Shown: positions 8,742 to 17,758, counted from the stretch's first letter. The stretch: DNA of 64,000 bases from Candidatus Nitrosopumilus sp. (GCA_003331425.1 QOOS01000001.1:226262-290261), one strand, 5' to 3'. Numbers and translations: made by a program. The notes: generated from the sequence alone by a model not told the origin.

Positions 8742-9875
8742 ATGATATTGAAATCAGTATTCATTATTGGAATAGTAGCAGTTGCCATGATTGGAGTTAT
8801 GGTTCCAAGTGTTTTTGCACAACAGTTTGAAGATTTTGATTATAGTATTAGAGGTGGAGAAGTTTTAAAATTTGAATTAGATGCAGATAACACATCTTTA
8901 CTAATTTCCATTGATGCAAGAGCAAGAGGAGAATTAATCATAACGTTACCTAGAGCCATAATTGATGCAAAAGTAGGCTCTGAGGATACTGATTTTGATG
9001 TGTTTATTCGTGGAATGCAACTTTCTTCATATGAAGAAACTATCACTCCTTATGATAGAACGGTCACCATTCCTTTCAAAAGATCAAATGATGAATTATC
9101 TATTGTTGGAACACACATATTTTCACAACCTGCAGCTACAATGCAGACACAGTCTGTAGAACAAATGGTACAATCAGAATTAAATGAAGAGATACCTAAC
9201 AGACAAGCAAAATTATTGATTTTTTCAGATACAGAATGGGCAGGTGCATTTCAATCTTCAAACATAGATTTTACTGAAATAGCTGGTCAGAATAATGAGG
9301 ATGTTCTTTTTGAATGTAATTCTAATATGGGAAGTCAAGCTCTATTTGGTGCAAAAATTCAAAAATTAACACAAGAAGGTTATTTGGAACTTTTTGTAAT
9401 TCAAAATCAAAAAATAATATCACAGGGTTATACTGAAGCAAGTTTTGGAGAAGTATACATTACAGACAATTGTATGTCTAATTCTGGTCCTGTACCAATT
9501 CCTGATGGTGGAGGTTGTCTAATTGCAACAGCAACTTATGGTAGTGAGCTAGCTCCACAAGTTCAACAACTCCGTGAGTTAAGGGATAATCAATTACTAA
9601 ATACAGAATCTGGTTCAGCATTCATGGGAATGTTTAACGATGTTTACTATTCCTTTTCACCAATGATTGCAGATTATGAAAGAGAAAATCCACTATTCAA
9701 AGAAGCAGTAAAGCTTGCAATTACACCAATGATTTTCACGTTATCTTTGATGGAGAATGCAGAATCAGAATCAGAAGTATTGGGTATGGGAATTTCTGTA
9801 ATTGCACTAAACCTTGGAATGTATCTTGCAGTTCCAGCTATAGTTCTAGTTGGAATTAGAAAATCCATTTTTTAA
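8742..9875 (+). CDS. Secreted CFI-box-CTERM domain protein
   Basis: The 377-residue exported protein has a signal peptide (hydrophobic to about residue 25, then VFAQQ) and a 200-residue N-terminal ectodomain of no clear family. After a short Pro/Gly linker it has the sequence GGGCLIATATYGSEL (about 260-274). This matches the CFI-box-CTERM domain found at the end of many thaumarchaeal surface proteins; a conserved helical stretch (QLRELRDNQLL, then SPMIADYERENP) and a final hydrophobic segment before RKSIF follow. The CFI-box domain is thought to be an export or surface-sorting module. The gene sits between cbiT and cbiL but has no evident metabolic role there. Confidence 0.8.
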   Translation: MILKSVFIIGIVAVAMIGVMVPSVFAQQFEDFDYSIRGGEVLKFELDADNTSLLISIDARARGELIITLPRAIIDAKVGSEDTDFDVFIRGMQLSSYEETITPYDRTVTIPFKRSNDELSIVGTHIFSQPAATMQTQSVEQMVQSELNEEIPNRQAKLLIFSDTEWAGAFQSSNIDFTEIAGQNNEDVLFECNSNMGSQALFGAKIQKLTQEGYLELFVIQNQKIISQGYTEASFGEVYITDNCMSNSGPVPIPDGGGCLIATATYGSELAPQVQQLRELRDNQLLNTESGSAFMGMFNDVYYSFSPMIADYERENPLFKEAVKLAITPMIFTLSLMENAESESEVLGMGISVIALNLGMYLAVPAIVLVGIRKSIF

Positions 9876-9890
9876 AATCAAATTAATTAT

Positions 9891-9946
9891 TGAGAAAGGT
9901 AACCTACAATACTCGAGAGGATTTGAGTACTGTTGGTTCTTTCTCA
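9891..9946 (+). other. Long imperfect inverted repeat (predicted RNA hairpin) upstream of cbiL
   Basis: A 56-base hairpin. Bases 9891-9898 (TGAGAAAG) pair perfectly with 9939-9946. Inside are 4 more pairs (9901-9904 with 9935-9938), 3 pairs (9906-9908 with 9931-9933) and 5 pairs (9910-9914 with 9925-9929), closing a 10-base loop. Only a 2-base bulge and two single mismatches interrupt it. It lies 132 bases before the cbiL start and 16 bases after the CFI-box gene stop. It could be part of the cbiL leader, a small RNA, or a processing signal. The drawn strand is the cbiL sense strand, but the structure would also form from the other strand. Confidence 0.55.
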
Positions 9947-10006
9947 CATTAGATACAACTTGATTGCTTTTAAGACCATCAAAATCAATAATTTGTCTTT
10001 TGAAAA

Positions 10007-10033
10007 GGCAAAAAGTTGTTTATTTTGTTTGCC
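10007..10033 (+). other. Small inverted repeat in the cbiL leader region
   Basis: GGCAAA (10007-10012) pairs with TTTGCC (10028-10033) around an AT-rich 15-base loop, 45 bases before the proposed cbiL ATG at 10079. Together with the larger hairpin at 9891-9946 it means the 203 bases before cbiL hold two paired elements in an AT-rich spacer. No known cobalamin-riboswitch element (B12 box) was recognised here. Chance occurrence of a 6-base repeat is quite possible. Confidence 0.25.
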
Positions 10034-10078
10034 AAGATACAATCTAGACTTTTAATTGGGGGAAAAGGTAGCAAAATC

Positions 10079-10801
10079 ATGCCTGGATTAATTGGAATTG
10101 GTGTAGGTCCTGGAGACGTAGAACTCTTAACTGTTAAAGCAGTAAAGGCAATTCAAAATGCCGATATTATCATGTGTCCAGCTTCTAAAGAGACACGACC
10201 TAGTATTGCATTATCCGTTGTTTCATCTATTATAGATAAATCCAAAAATCAAGAAATTATTAAATTAATTTTTCCTATGACTAAAGACAAAGACATTCTA
10301 GAGGAATCATGGAAAAGAAATGCCAAAATAATGGCTGAAACTGTTTTGAAAGGAAAAAATGTTGTCTATCTTACAGTAGGTGATCCATATCTGTATAGTA
10401 CATGGATTTACATGCATAGAGATTTGAAAGAAAAATATCCTGATATGAACATTAGTGTAGTACCAGGTATTGTATCCATATTCTCATTTGCATCAAAAGT
10501 TGGAGTTAGTGTTGCAGAAGGTGCTGAAAAAGTTGCAATCATTCCATCTTGTTATGATTTATCTAGTGTAAAAGAAATTGCAAGACATTCTGAATCAATG
10601 ATATTTCTTAAAGATGGTAGATATTTTGATCAAGTAATTGAAGTGCTAAAAGAATCTGGATTCCCAGATGATTCTCTTTTTGCAATTGGACAAGATTTGG
10701 GAACAGAAAATGAAATTATACGAACTATGAAATTAGGTGAAGTAAATGATGATTCATTAACTACAAAATATTTTTCAATTTTGGTGGTAAAACGTGTCTA
10801 A
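10079..10801 (+). CDS. cbiL: Precorrin-2/cobalt-factor II C20-methyltransferase
   Basis: Tetrapyrrole methylase (240 residues from the ATG at 10079) that adds the C20 methyl group early in corrin synthesis. The N-terminal IGVGPGDVELLTVKAVKAI is the family's SAM-binding GxGPGD motif, followed by MCPASKE, YLTVGDPYLYSTW (about 98-110) and VVPGIVSIFSFAS. The frame is open 21 codons further upstream, but that extension is not homologous and the ATG directly before PGLIGIG is the natural start. The stop overlaps the start of cbiF by 8 bases, so the two are translationally coupled. Confidence 0.92.
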   Translation: MPGLIGIGVGPGDVELLTVKAVKAIQNADIIMCPASKETRPSIALSVVSSIIDKSKNQEIIKLIFPMTKDKDILEESWKRNAKIMAETVLKGKNVVYLTVGDPYLYSTWIYMHRDLKEKYPDMNISVVPGIVSIFSFASKVGVSVAEGAEKVAIIPSCYDLSSVKEIARHSESMIFLKDGRYFDQVIEVLKESGFPDDSLFAIGQDLGTENEIIRTMKLGEVNDDSLTTKYFSILVVKRV

Positions 10802-11558
10802 CGTATTTTTTGTCGGTTGCGGTCCAGGTGATCCTGAACTAATTACAGTAAAAGCAAAAAAATTAATTCAAAAAGCTGATGTTGTAGTTTATTCTGGTTC
10901 ACTAATTCCTGAACCAATTTTGAAATTATGTAAAAAAGGAAAACTCCATGATGCTGCAAAATTAGTTAGAGAAGAAATTTTTGATTTGTTGTATAAAAAT
11001 GCAAAAAAAGACAAACTAGTTGTTAGACTTCATGATGGGGATCCTGCAATTTATGGTGCAATAAGAGAACAGATTGATAATTTAGAAAAAAAAGGAATAG
11101 AATCTACTGTTGTGCCTGGCGTTACATCATTTTTAGCCTCAGCAGCGGCACTTGGAACCCAATTAACTCTACCTGGCGTTACTCAAACTATGATAATTAC
11201 AAGAGCAGAAGCAAGAACGAAGGTTCCTAAAAGAGAACAAATTTCTGAACTTGCAAAACATCAAGCTACATTAATTTTTTATCTCAGTGTTCATTTACTC
11301 AATAAAATTTCAAAAGAAGCTATTGAGGGAGGATACAAAAAAACTACACCTGTTGCAGTTGTTTACCGAGCAAGTAGAAAAGATCAAAAAATAATTATTG
11401 GAACACTTACAGATATTGCAAGTAAAGTGAAAGCTGAAAAAATTACAATGACTGCTATTGTAATCATTGGAGATGTGATTAAACCAAAATCTTATGAATA
11501 TTCAAAACTTTATGATAAAACATTTACTCATGGATTTAGAAAAGCAAAAACTAAGTAG
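10794..11558 (+). CDS. cbiF: Precorrin-4/cobalt-precorrin-4 C11-methyltransferase
   Basis: Second tetrapyrrole methylase of the pair (254 residues) that methylates C11 of the corrin ring. Motifs are VGCGPGDPELITVKAKKLI at the N-terminus, VVYSGSLIPEPIL (the CobM/CbiF substrate loop, about 30-42), RLHDGDPAIYGA (about 80-91) and VVPGVTSFLASAA. It starts with a GTG at 10794 inside the end of cbiL. The 3' end overlaps the convergent racemase-like gene by 8 bases. Confidence 0.92.
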   Translation: MSNVFFVGCGPGDPELITVKAKKLIQKADVVVYSGSLIPEPILKLCKKGKLHDAAKLVREEIFDLLYKNAKKDKLVVRLHDGDPAIYGAIREQIDNLEKKGIESTVVPGVTSFLASAAALGTQLTLPGVTQTMIITRAEARTKVPKREQISELAKHQATLIFYLSVHLLNKISKEAIEGGYKKTTPVAVVYRASRKDQKIIIGTLTDIASKVKAEKITMTAIVIIGDVIKPKSYEYSKLYDKTFTHGFRKAKTK

Positions 11559-12315
11559 ATAAATAATTTATTTTATTTTTAATACCAATTTTATTTAATT
11601 TATTTTTAAAATTAATTATATCACCTGATGTAAAAATTTTTAGTGAATTTCTTTTTGATTGTTTATTTTTAATTTTCAGAAAAATTTTTTTTGCAACTAA
11701 ACTTCCTGGATCAATAAACTCAACTTGTGGAAATTCTTTTTCTAATAATGTTTTTAGAAATAATAAATGAGTACTTGATAATGTAATCACATCAATTTTT
11801 TCTGTAATAATATAATCATCTAAACTTTTTTTAATTATTTTTTTACAATATTTTTTATTATTGAGAAATTTTCCTGATTCTACTAAATCCACAAGATTTG
11901 AACCATTAATTTTAAAAATTTTATATGATTTTGGAATATTATTTTCTTTAACATAATTTTCAAGTCCTTTACTGTTAACTGAAGCCTTTGTTGCAAGAAT
12001 TCCAATTTTTTTTGATTTTGATTTTTTTTGTGCTAATTTTAAAGGAGGTTTAACATCTATTATTTTCCCTGTTTGTAAATTTAACATTAGACTTGGTGTA
12101 TTTGATGCAACAACAATAACATCAGGCGTAAATTTTTTTTCTAACATATTGATAGTTTTTTTAATTATTGAGGCTATTTGAGCCTGGGATTTGTTACCAT
12201 ATGGATAGTTCTTTTGATCTGCAAAATATACGATATCTGTTTTCATAATTTTTTTAATTTCTTTAATTATTGAAATTGAGCCTAATCCTGAATCAAAAAC
12301 AACAATTTTTGCCAA
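11551..12315 (-). CDS. Asp/Glu racemase-family (MurI-like) protein lacking both catalytic cysteines
   Basis: The 254-residue protein has the glutamate racemase fold signatures: FDSGLGSISI (7-16), YFADQKNYPYG (about 30-40), ASNTPS (70-75) and TLSSTHL (178-184). In true racemases the third and fourth motifs carry the two catalytic cysteines (CNTxS and GCTH). Here both positions are serine, Ser71 and Ser181, with the spacing (110) seen in the enzymes. His183 of the second motif is kept. A cofactor-independent thiol racemase is therefore unlikely. It may be a binding protein, a non-racemase enzyme, or inactive. Archaea of this group have no peptidoglycan, so a cell-wall role is not expected. The strand is very A/T-rich and lysine-rich. 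Confidence 0.75.
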   Translation of the reverse strand: MAKIVVFDSGLGSISIIKEIKKIMKTDIVYFADQKNYPYGNKSQAQIASIIKKTINMLEKKFTPDVIVVASNTPSLMLNLQTGKIIDVKPPLKLAQKKSKSKKIGILATKASVNSKGLENYVKENNIPKSYKIFKINGSNLVDLVESGKFLNNKKYCKKIIKKSLDDYIITEKIDVITLSSTHLLFLKTLLEKEFPQVEFIDPGSLVAKKIFLKIKNKQSKRNSLKIFTSGDIINFKNKLNKIGIKNKINYLST

Positions 12316-12421
12316 TAATTTGTTTTGATTAATCGACCATTATACTTTGTTAGCTAATTTTACTCAAAAGCTGATCTAAATTTACACTGTTGATTAAGAC
12401 TAAATTTCTAAATCCATTATC

Positions 12422-13075
12422 ATGCCAAACTTCGACAGTACATGGGCTCGACAAGAGACCCAAAGTGTAACTGGCAAACTACGCGATGCAGTAAAACCTC
12501 AAGGTGCATTAAAACCACGTATTCAAACAGCAGTTAACAAACTACAAGTCCAAATATCAAAAATGGATTCAATGTTAGGTAAATTGCAAGAAAGAGATGC
12601 GCAACTCTTTCAACGAGTCGTGACTGCAATGCAGCAACATGATACTAGCACAAGTAGAGTTTTGTCTAACGAATTAGCAGAAATTCGTAAAGTTACAAAG
12701 ATGCTCGGCAACGCAAGAATGTCATTAGAACAAGTTCAACTAAGACTGACAACTATTCATGATCTTGGTGATGCTATGGTAGCAATTGGACCAGCTATGT
12801 CTACAATGAAGGGATTGAAGTCATCGCTCGGAAGATTCATGCCAGAAGCTGATTCAGAATTGAATAGTATGACCCAGACACTTAATGGACTCATGATGGA
12901 TTCACTTGCAGGAGACTCATTCAATATGGAGTCTGATGTTTCAAACGAAGAGACTGATAAGATTCTTCAAGAAGCATCCGCAGTAGCTGAGCAACAGATA
13001 GGAGATAAATTCCCATCTGTACCATCTTCAACAGGACTTTCGTCACAAACCTCTTCTACTTCTTCCTTTGAGTAG
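12422..13075 (+). CDS. cdvB: CdvB-family ESCRT-III cell division protein
   Basis: The 217-residue protein has the Snf7/ESCRT-III helical core: a basic N-terminal helix (KLRDAVKPQGALKPRIQTAVNKLQVQISKMDSML, about 19-53), then RDAQLFQRVVTAMQQHD and ELAEIRKVTKMLGNARMSLEQVQLRL. It ends with a Ser/Thr-rich tail (about 185-217). Homologues polymerise at midcell to constrict the membrane. No obvious MIM2 proline motif or winged-helix tail is seen, so it may be one of the several CdvB paralogues of thaumarchaea rather than the CdvA/CdvC-linked copy. The gene stands alone. Codon use is less A/T-skewed than in its neighbours, as is common for highly expressed genes. Confidence 0.88.
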   Translation: MPNFDSTWARQETQSVTGKLRDAVKPQGALKPRIQTAVNKLQVQISKMDSMLGKLQERDAQLFQRVVTAMQQHDTSTSRVLSNELAEIRKVTKMLGNARMSLEQVQLRLTTIHDLGDAMVAIGPAMSTMKGLKSSLGRFMPEADSELNSMTQTLNGLMMDSLAGDSFNMESDVSNEETDKILQEASAVAEQQIGDKFPSVPSSTGLSSQTSSTSSFE

Positions 13076-13100
13076 ACAGTTGTGTTAGACGATTGTTACT

Positions 13101-13130
13101 ATTTTTATTTATAATTTAAAAAATTTTTTT
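13101..13130 (+). terminator. T-rich tract, likely transcription end for cdvB
   Basis: Between the convergent cdvB and glyS genes the 74-base gap holds T tracts on the cdvB strand (a five-T run at about 13102 and a seven-T run at 13124-13130) and A tracts serving the opposite strand. Archaeal termination commonly uses such oligo-T stretches without a hairpin. Support is from sequence composition and gene orientation only. Confidence 0.35.
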
Positions 13131-13149
13131 GATAAATAATTTTACTAAG

Positions 13150-14607
13150 TTAAGGAAATCCTACAGAGTCAAATAAAATAGAATCAATTTTAGTAATTTC
13201 TACTCTACTTTGTTCCATTGAATCTCTTTTTCTGATTGTCACTGTATTATCCTCTAATGTTTGATGATCAACTGTAATTGCAAATGGAGCACCAATTTCA
13301 TCTAATCTTCTATATCTTCTACCAATTGCACCAGAATGATCTAAAAATGCATCATACTTTCTTTTAATATTGAGAAAAATTTCATCAGTTTTTTCTTTTA
13401 ATCCATCTTTTTTAACTAATGATAAAATTCCAACATGAACTGGTGATAAATATGGTTTTAATGATAAAACCATTCGTTCATGTTCTTCATCATTTTTTAA
13501 AGAATGTTCTAAGATTGTGTATAGACTTCTATCTATTCCCATAGAAATTTCAAATACATGGGGTAAAACTTTTTCATCATTATCCATTACTTCAAATTTT
13601 TCTTTACTCATTTTTGCATGACTAGATAAATCATAATCTGATCTGTAATTACATGCAACAAGTTCAAGCCAACCTATTGTTGTTTCAACTTCAAAATCAA
13701 ATGCAACTTCTGCATAGAAAGCTTTTTCCTTATCACCTAATTTTCTAAATCGACTTTTTGAAACATCAATTCCTGTTTTTTCATAAAATTCTGTTAAAAT
13801 TCCTAAATAATATGCCACAAATCTATTTGGAACTGTACCTGACTCTAATGCCTCTTTACAAGTCATAGAAATTGGTTCAGCATCTGTTTGAACTCTAATT
13901 ATTGTATTTTCAACTTCAGCAAATTTTTCAACATCCTCTAATCTACCTGGATTACAAAATACCTCAATTTCTGCTTGATAAAATTCCCTAAGACGGAGTA
14001 AGCTTTGTCTAGGTGCAATTTCATTTCTAAAACTTTTTCCTACTTGAGCAATTCCTAATGGAAGTTTTCCTCTCATAGTCTTGAAAAGTCTAGGAAAATC
14101 AACAAATATTGATTGACATGTTTCAGGTCTGAGATATGCTTCTTCTTCTTGAGGTCCGATACCAACTTTAAACATCATATTGAATTTTTTTGTTGAACTA
14201 AAATCACCTTTACATTTTGGACATTGAATTTTATTTTCTTTAATTGCATTATCAAATTCAATTAAATCTGCACTTTCAGGAATCTCAATATTTGCAATTT
14301 CTGCAATTGTTCTATCTGCTCTAAATGTTGCATTACATTTTGTACACTTTATTATTGGATCTGCAAAATTACCTAGATGACCTGAAGCTTCAAAAACTGA
14401 TTTAGACATAATTTGAGAACCATCGATTTCCATCATTCCATCCCTTCTGATTAATTCTCTTCTCCATAATTCAAGAAATTTATTTTTTAGACTAACACCT
14501 GATGGTCCATATTCCCAAAAACCTGCATTAGCATCTGAATAAACCTCACAGCTTGGAAAATAAAATCCTCTTTCAAGTGCTAATTTCATTACTTCTTCGT
14601 AATTCAT
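13150..14607 (-). CDS. glyS: Glycyl-tRNA synthetase (class II, alpha2 archaeal/eukaryotic type)
   Basis: The 485-residue enzyme charges tRNA-Gly. Features in order are the N-terminal motif (ALERGFYFPSCEVY...GFWEYGPSG), motif 1 with WRRELI, a zinc-type insertion with CTKC and CPKC pairs (about 88-130), motif 2 (GKSFRNEIAPRQSLLRLREFYQAEIEVF), motif 3 (ISMGIDRSLYTILEH) and the C-terminal anticodon-binding domain (YLSPVHVGIL to the end). Size and order are normal for this type, not the bacterial alpha/beta enzyme. The endonuclease IV gene lies 31 bases upstream on the same strand. Confidence 0.95.
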   Translation of the reverse strand: MNYEEVMKLALERGFYFPSCEVYSDANAGFWEYGPSGVSLKNKFLELWRRELIRRDGMMEIDGSQIMSKSVFEASGHLGNFADPIIKCTKCNATFRADRTIAEIANIEIPESADLIEFDNAIKENKIQCPKCKGDFSSTKKFNMMFKVGIGPQEEEAYLRPETCQSIFVDFPRLFKTMRGKLPLGIAQVGKSFRNEIAPRQSLLRLREFYQAEIEVFCNPGRLEDVEKFAEVENTIIRVQTDAEPISMTCKEALESGTVPNRFVAYYLGILTEFYEKTGIDVSKSRFRKLGDKEKAFYAEVAFDFEVETTIGWLELVACNYRSDYDLSSHAKMSKEKFEVMDNDEKVLPHVFEISMGIDRSLYTILEHSLKNDEEHERMVLSLKPYLSPVHVGILSLVKKDGLKEKTDEIFLNIKRKYDAFLDHSGAIGRRYRRLDEIGAPFAITVDHQTLEDNTVTIRKRDSMEQSRVEITKIDSILFDSVGFP

Positions 14608-14638
14608 TATTGATCTACCTCAACAATTGTATACATTT

Positions 14639-15478
14639 CTATGCACATCCTTTTGCAATTTTGACATTTTCAAAATCATCTCTGTCATCATCAATTGGAG
14701 TTTCTAAAATTATTGGAATTTTTTTCTTATTTGCAAATTTTACAACTGATGTTATGCCTTCTTCTCCTATTCCACCTAATCCTAAATGATAATGTCTATC
14801 AAGATTGCATCCAAGTTCTCCTCTAGCATCATTTAGATGAAGAATTTTTAAATTTTCTACTCCAACATGTTTGTCAAATTCTTTAAAAGTTTCTTTTACT
14901 TTTTCTTTTGTTCGTAAATCATACCCTGCAACAAATGCATGACATGTATCAAGACAAACACCAAATTTTTTTTCAGGTTTTAATTGCTTGAAAATTTCAC
15001 CAAGTTGTTGAAAATCTGAACCGACAGAATTTTTCTGGCCTGCTGTATTTTCTAGTAAAATCATTACGTCATTTTTTGTTTGACCAGCTTTTGTTAAACC
15101 ATCTACTAATCTTTTAATTCCTGCTTCTTCACCAGTCCCTAAATGACTACCTAGGTGTGTAACTAAATATGGTATTCCTAACTGTGCACATCTTTCAACT
15201 TCACTTACCAGTGTATTAACTGATTTTTCAAATGCATCATCTTTTGGAGTAGCTAAATTTGGTAAATATGGCATATGTGCACAAATTGCAAATCTGTCAA
15301 TTTTACTATCTTTTAATTTGGATTTAAAAGCATCAATAACTTCTTTTGTTAGTTCTTTAGCATGCCATGATCTTGGACTTCTTGTGAAAATTTGAAATGC
15401 TGTACAGTTTCTTTCAACTGCATTATCTACTGCTTTATCAATTGAACCTGATGCAGAGACATGACAACCAACTTGCAT
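14639..15478 (-). CDS. nfo: Endonuclease IV (AP endonuclease)
   Basis: Zinc-dependent TIM-barrel enzyme (279 residues) that cleaves DNA at abasic sites in base-excision repair. Metal ligands and signatures are visible: VGCHVSASGSIDKAV at the N-terminus, ICAHMPYLPNLATP, YLVTHLGSHLG, ILLENTAGQ (Glu ligand), VCLDTCHAFVAGYD, KILHLNDARGELG and a C-terminal ILETPIDDD. All family metal-binding blocks are present, so it should be active. It acts downstream of glycosylases such as the endonuclease III encoded at 3.3-3.9 kb. It is followed by glyS on the same strand with a 31-base gap. Confidence 0.95.
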   Translation of the reverse strand: MQVGCHVSASGSIDKAVDNAVERNCTAFQIFTRSPRSWHAKELTKEVIDAFKSKLKDSKIDRFAICAHMPYLPNLATPKDDAFEKSVNTLVSEVERCAQLGIPYLVTHLGSHLGTGEEAGIKRLVDGLTKAGQTKNDVMILLENTAGQKNSVGSDFQQLGEIFKQLKPEKKFGVCLDTCHAFVAGYDLRTKEKVKETFKEFDKHVGVENLKILHLNDARGELGCNLDRHYHLGLGGIGEEGITSVVKFANKKKIPIILETPIDDDRDDFENVKIAKGCA

Positions 15479-15564
15479 ACTTTATCAATTTCTTAAAACA
15501 TAATTTAAACCACCGTTCAAATCCTAAGAACCAGATTTTTATGTAAATTATTCAACTAACTATT

Positions 15565-16593
15565 ATGCTAGTTCTTGGGCAAGATGAAAAAGCAAAATAT
15601 CCATTTTTGGCTGATGCTGGAGAATATTTGAAAGATAAGGGGTTTTCTTTGACTCAATTTGGTAGCGATCCGGTTTTAAAATTATCAGTTGAAAAAGCAC
15701 TTCATCGAATTAAGGTTGCAGCAGCAGGTGAGGTGTATAAATCAGATTTGATTGATGGTCAGGCATCAAAAGATTATGTTCTTGAAAGAGAAGTATTTTC
15801 TTTTCTTTTAGCAATAGTTTTGATTAAACTAACTGGAATGTCTACACTTGTCAAAAGATTTGCTTTAGCTGAAGCTAGAAGAGCAGAAAATTATTTGGAA
15901 AAAGATTTAGGAAATGCATCTAATAAATCTAAAATTGATTTAGCAACTAGAATTATTTATGATTTATTTAATATTGAAATTGTAAAGGAAAATGATTTTT
16001 TTGTAATACCTGTATCTGATTACTTGAAACACTCAGTTACTTTTCATGAGCGCGAATGGAAATTAATTAACAGACATGTTGAAAATGGAAAAGTATTCCT
16101 TACTCCTGATAAAACAGTTAGATTAATTCGAAAAGAATTAGGAAATTACATTAGTTCTAAAATTATTAATGCACCAAAACCATCTATGATTCCTGGACTA
16201 GAAAAAATTGTTGATGAATTAATTTCAATTTCTAAAAAACTCACACCAACTTATACGATTACTACAGGAGAATATCCTCCATGCATCAAACATGCAATTG
16301 ATGTTCTTGAAAAAGGTGAAAATCTTCCACATTCTGGTAGATTCATGCTTGCAACTTTTCTTTTATCAAGAGGACAAACAGTTCAACAAATTGCACCTCT
16401 ATTCAAAAATGCACCTGATTATAATCCTAGAGTTACACTTTACCAACTTAATCATCTTGCTGGAACTTCTGGAAGTGCAACAACATATGCTTGCCCTTCA
16501 TGTGAGAAATTAAAAACACAGGATCTATGTTTTATCACAAAAGAATGTGACAATATCATTAACCCTTCACAATTTGGAAAAAAGAGAAAATAA
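15565..16593 (+). CDS. priL: DNA primase large subunit
   Basis: Regulatory iron-sulfur subunit (342 residues) of the archaeal primase, which makes RNA/DNA primers at replication forks. The N-terminal helical domain (LGQDEKAKYPFLADAGEYL; HRIKVAAAGEVY) and the C-terminal cluster domain are recognisable. Cysteines stand at 240 (PPCIKHA), 310 and 313 (CPSC), 322 (DLC) and about 328 (KEC), which supply the four cluster ligands. The stop codon shares one base with the ATG of the small subunit, so both subunits are made from one message. Confidence 0.93.
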   Translation: MLVLGQDEKAKYPFLADAGEYLKDKGFSLTQFGSDPVLKLSVEKALHRIKVAAAGEVYKSDLIDGQASKDYVLEREVFSFLLAIVLIKLTGMSTLVKRFALAEARRAENYLEKDLGNASNKSKIDLATRIIYDLFNIEIVKENDFFVIPVSDYLKHSVTFHEREWKLINRHVENGKVFLTPDKTVRLIRKELGNYISSKIINAPKPSMIPGLEKIVDELISISKKLTPTYTITTGEYPPCIKHAIDVLEKGENLPHSGRFMLATFLLSRGQTVQQIAPLFKNAPDYNPRVTLYQLNHLAGTSGSATTYACPSCEKLKTQDLCFITKECDNIINPSQFGKKRK

Positions 16594-17717
16594 TGAATGA
16601 AATTGATATTAAATTTTTAGAGGATTCATTCAAAAAATATTATTTTAATCATTTAGAACTAATACCTACTCCACAGCGTACATCTGAAAGAGAATTTGGA
16701 TACCAAAAATTTAATTCTAGTTTTTTTAATAGACATATTTCATTAAAAAACGACAAAGAATTACATTTACTATTCATGCAAAATACCCCATCTGATGTTT
16801 ATTGCTCAAATGCATACTATGCATTTCCAAATTCTCCTATGAATGAAAAAGATTGGAAAGAAGCTGATTTGATTTTTGATATTGATGCAAAAGATCTTAA
16901 TTTACCATGTAGAACAAATCATACTGTATCTATTTGTAATGAGTGTAATGAAGTTACAAAAAATAGTAATCAATGTTTAAAATGTAATTCAAGTAAATTA
17001 GAAAAAAAATCTTTACCATGTAAAATCTGTATGGATGCATCAAAAGTTGAAGTTCAAAAATTAATTGAAGTACTAAATAATGATTTAGGAATAGAAAAAG
17101 AAAATATTCAAATTTATTTTTCAGGTAATGAAGGATTTCACGTTTATGTTTTTAATTCACAATTTCAAAAACTGGGTTCAAAAGAAAGATCTGAACTTGT
17201 TGATTACATTATGTTCCGTGGAGCAATTCCTGAAACATTTGGAATGAAAAAATTTAAACCAAATCGATCATCATTTCCTGATTTTAATCAAAAAGGATGG
17301 AGTGGAAGATTTTCTAAACAAGTTTTTGGTTCTAAATCAAAACGTTCAAAAATTATTTCAGAATTACTCGATAATGGTTATTCTTCATTTCAAAAAACAC
17401 TTGATGGTGTTTCAGAACAAATTGGTGTAAAAATTGATCCTAATGTAACAATGGATATTCATAGAATTTTTAGATTGCCTGGGTCTATTAATAGTAAAAG
17501 TGGTTTAACTAAACTTCTTTGTACTGATATCACAAAATTTGATCCATACAATGATGCATGTTTTCTTAATGATGAACCCGTTGAAGTCCTTGCAACATGC
17601 CCAATAGAATTTAAATTAAAAAATAAAAAATTTGGCCCATTTTTGAATGAAAAAATTACAATCCCAACTTATGCTGCAGCCTATTTAATTTGTAAAAAAT
17701 TAGCAACAATTGCTTAA
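16593..17717 (+). CDS. priS: DNA primase small (catalytic) subunit
   Basis: Catalytic subunit (374 residues) of archaeal/eukaryotic primase. The metal-binding aspartates are in ADLIFDIDAKDL (about 88-99), a zinc-knuckle-like CxxC...CxxC region follows (CNEC, CLKC and CKIC between about 110 and 145), and FSGNEGFHVYVF (about 178-189) carries the nucleotide-binding histidine. MDIHRIFRLPGSINSKSGL (about 285-303) is the conserved C-terminal block. It begins at the last base of the priL stop. Length is normal for the archaeal subunit. Confidence 0.93.
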   Translation: MNEIDIKFLEDSFKKYYFNHLELIPTPQRTSEREFGYQKFNSSFFNRHISLKNDKELHLLFMQNTPSDVYCSNAYYAFPNSPMNEKDWKEADLIFDIDAKDLNLPCRTNHTVSICNECNEVTKNSNQCLKCNSSKLEKKSLPCKICMDASKVEVQKLIEVLNNDLGIEKENIQIYFSGNEGFHVYVFNSQFQKLGSKERSELVDYIMFRGAIPETFGMKKFKPNRSSFPDFNQKGWSGRFSKQVFGSKSKRSKIISELLDNGYSSFQKTLDGVSEQIGVKIDPNVTMDIHRIFRLPGSINSKSGLTKLLCTDITKFDPYNDACFLNDEPVEVLATCPIEFKLKNKKFGPFLNEKITIPTYAAAYLICKKLATIA

Positions 17718-17758
17718 TTTTGCTGGTAAGGCTTTAATTTAGTGAATCACGACTCAAT

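Noticed and set aside
9891..9946. Hairpin before cbiL as a bacterial-type intrinsic terminator
   Set aside because: No U tract follows the stem, and archaeal termination does not normally use hairpins; it is kept as a structure of unknown role.
9876..10078. Cobalamin riboswitch
   Set aside because: No B12-box-like element was seen and this riboswitch class is not known from this group.
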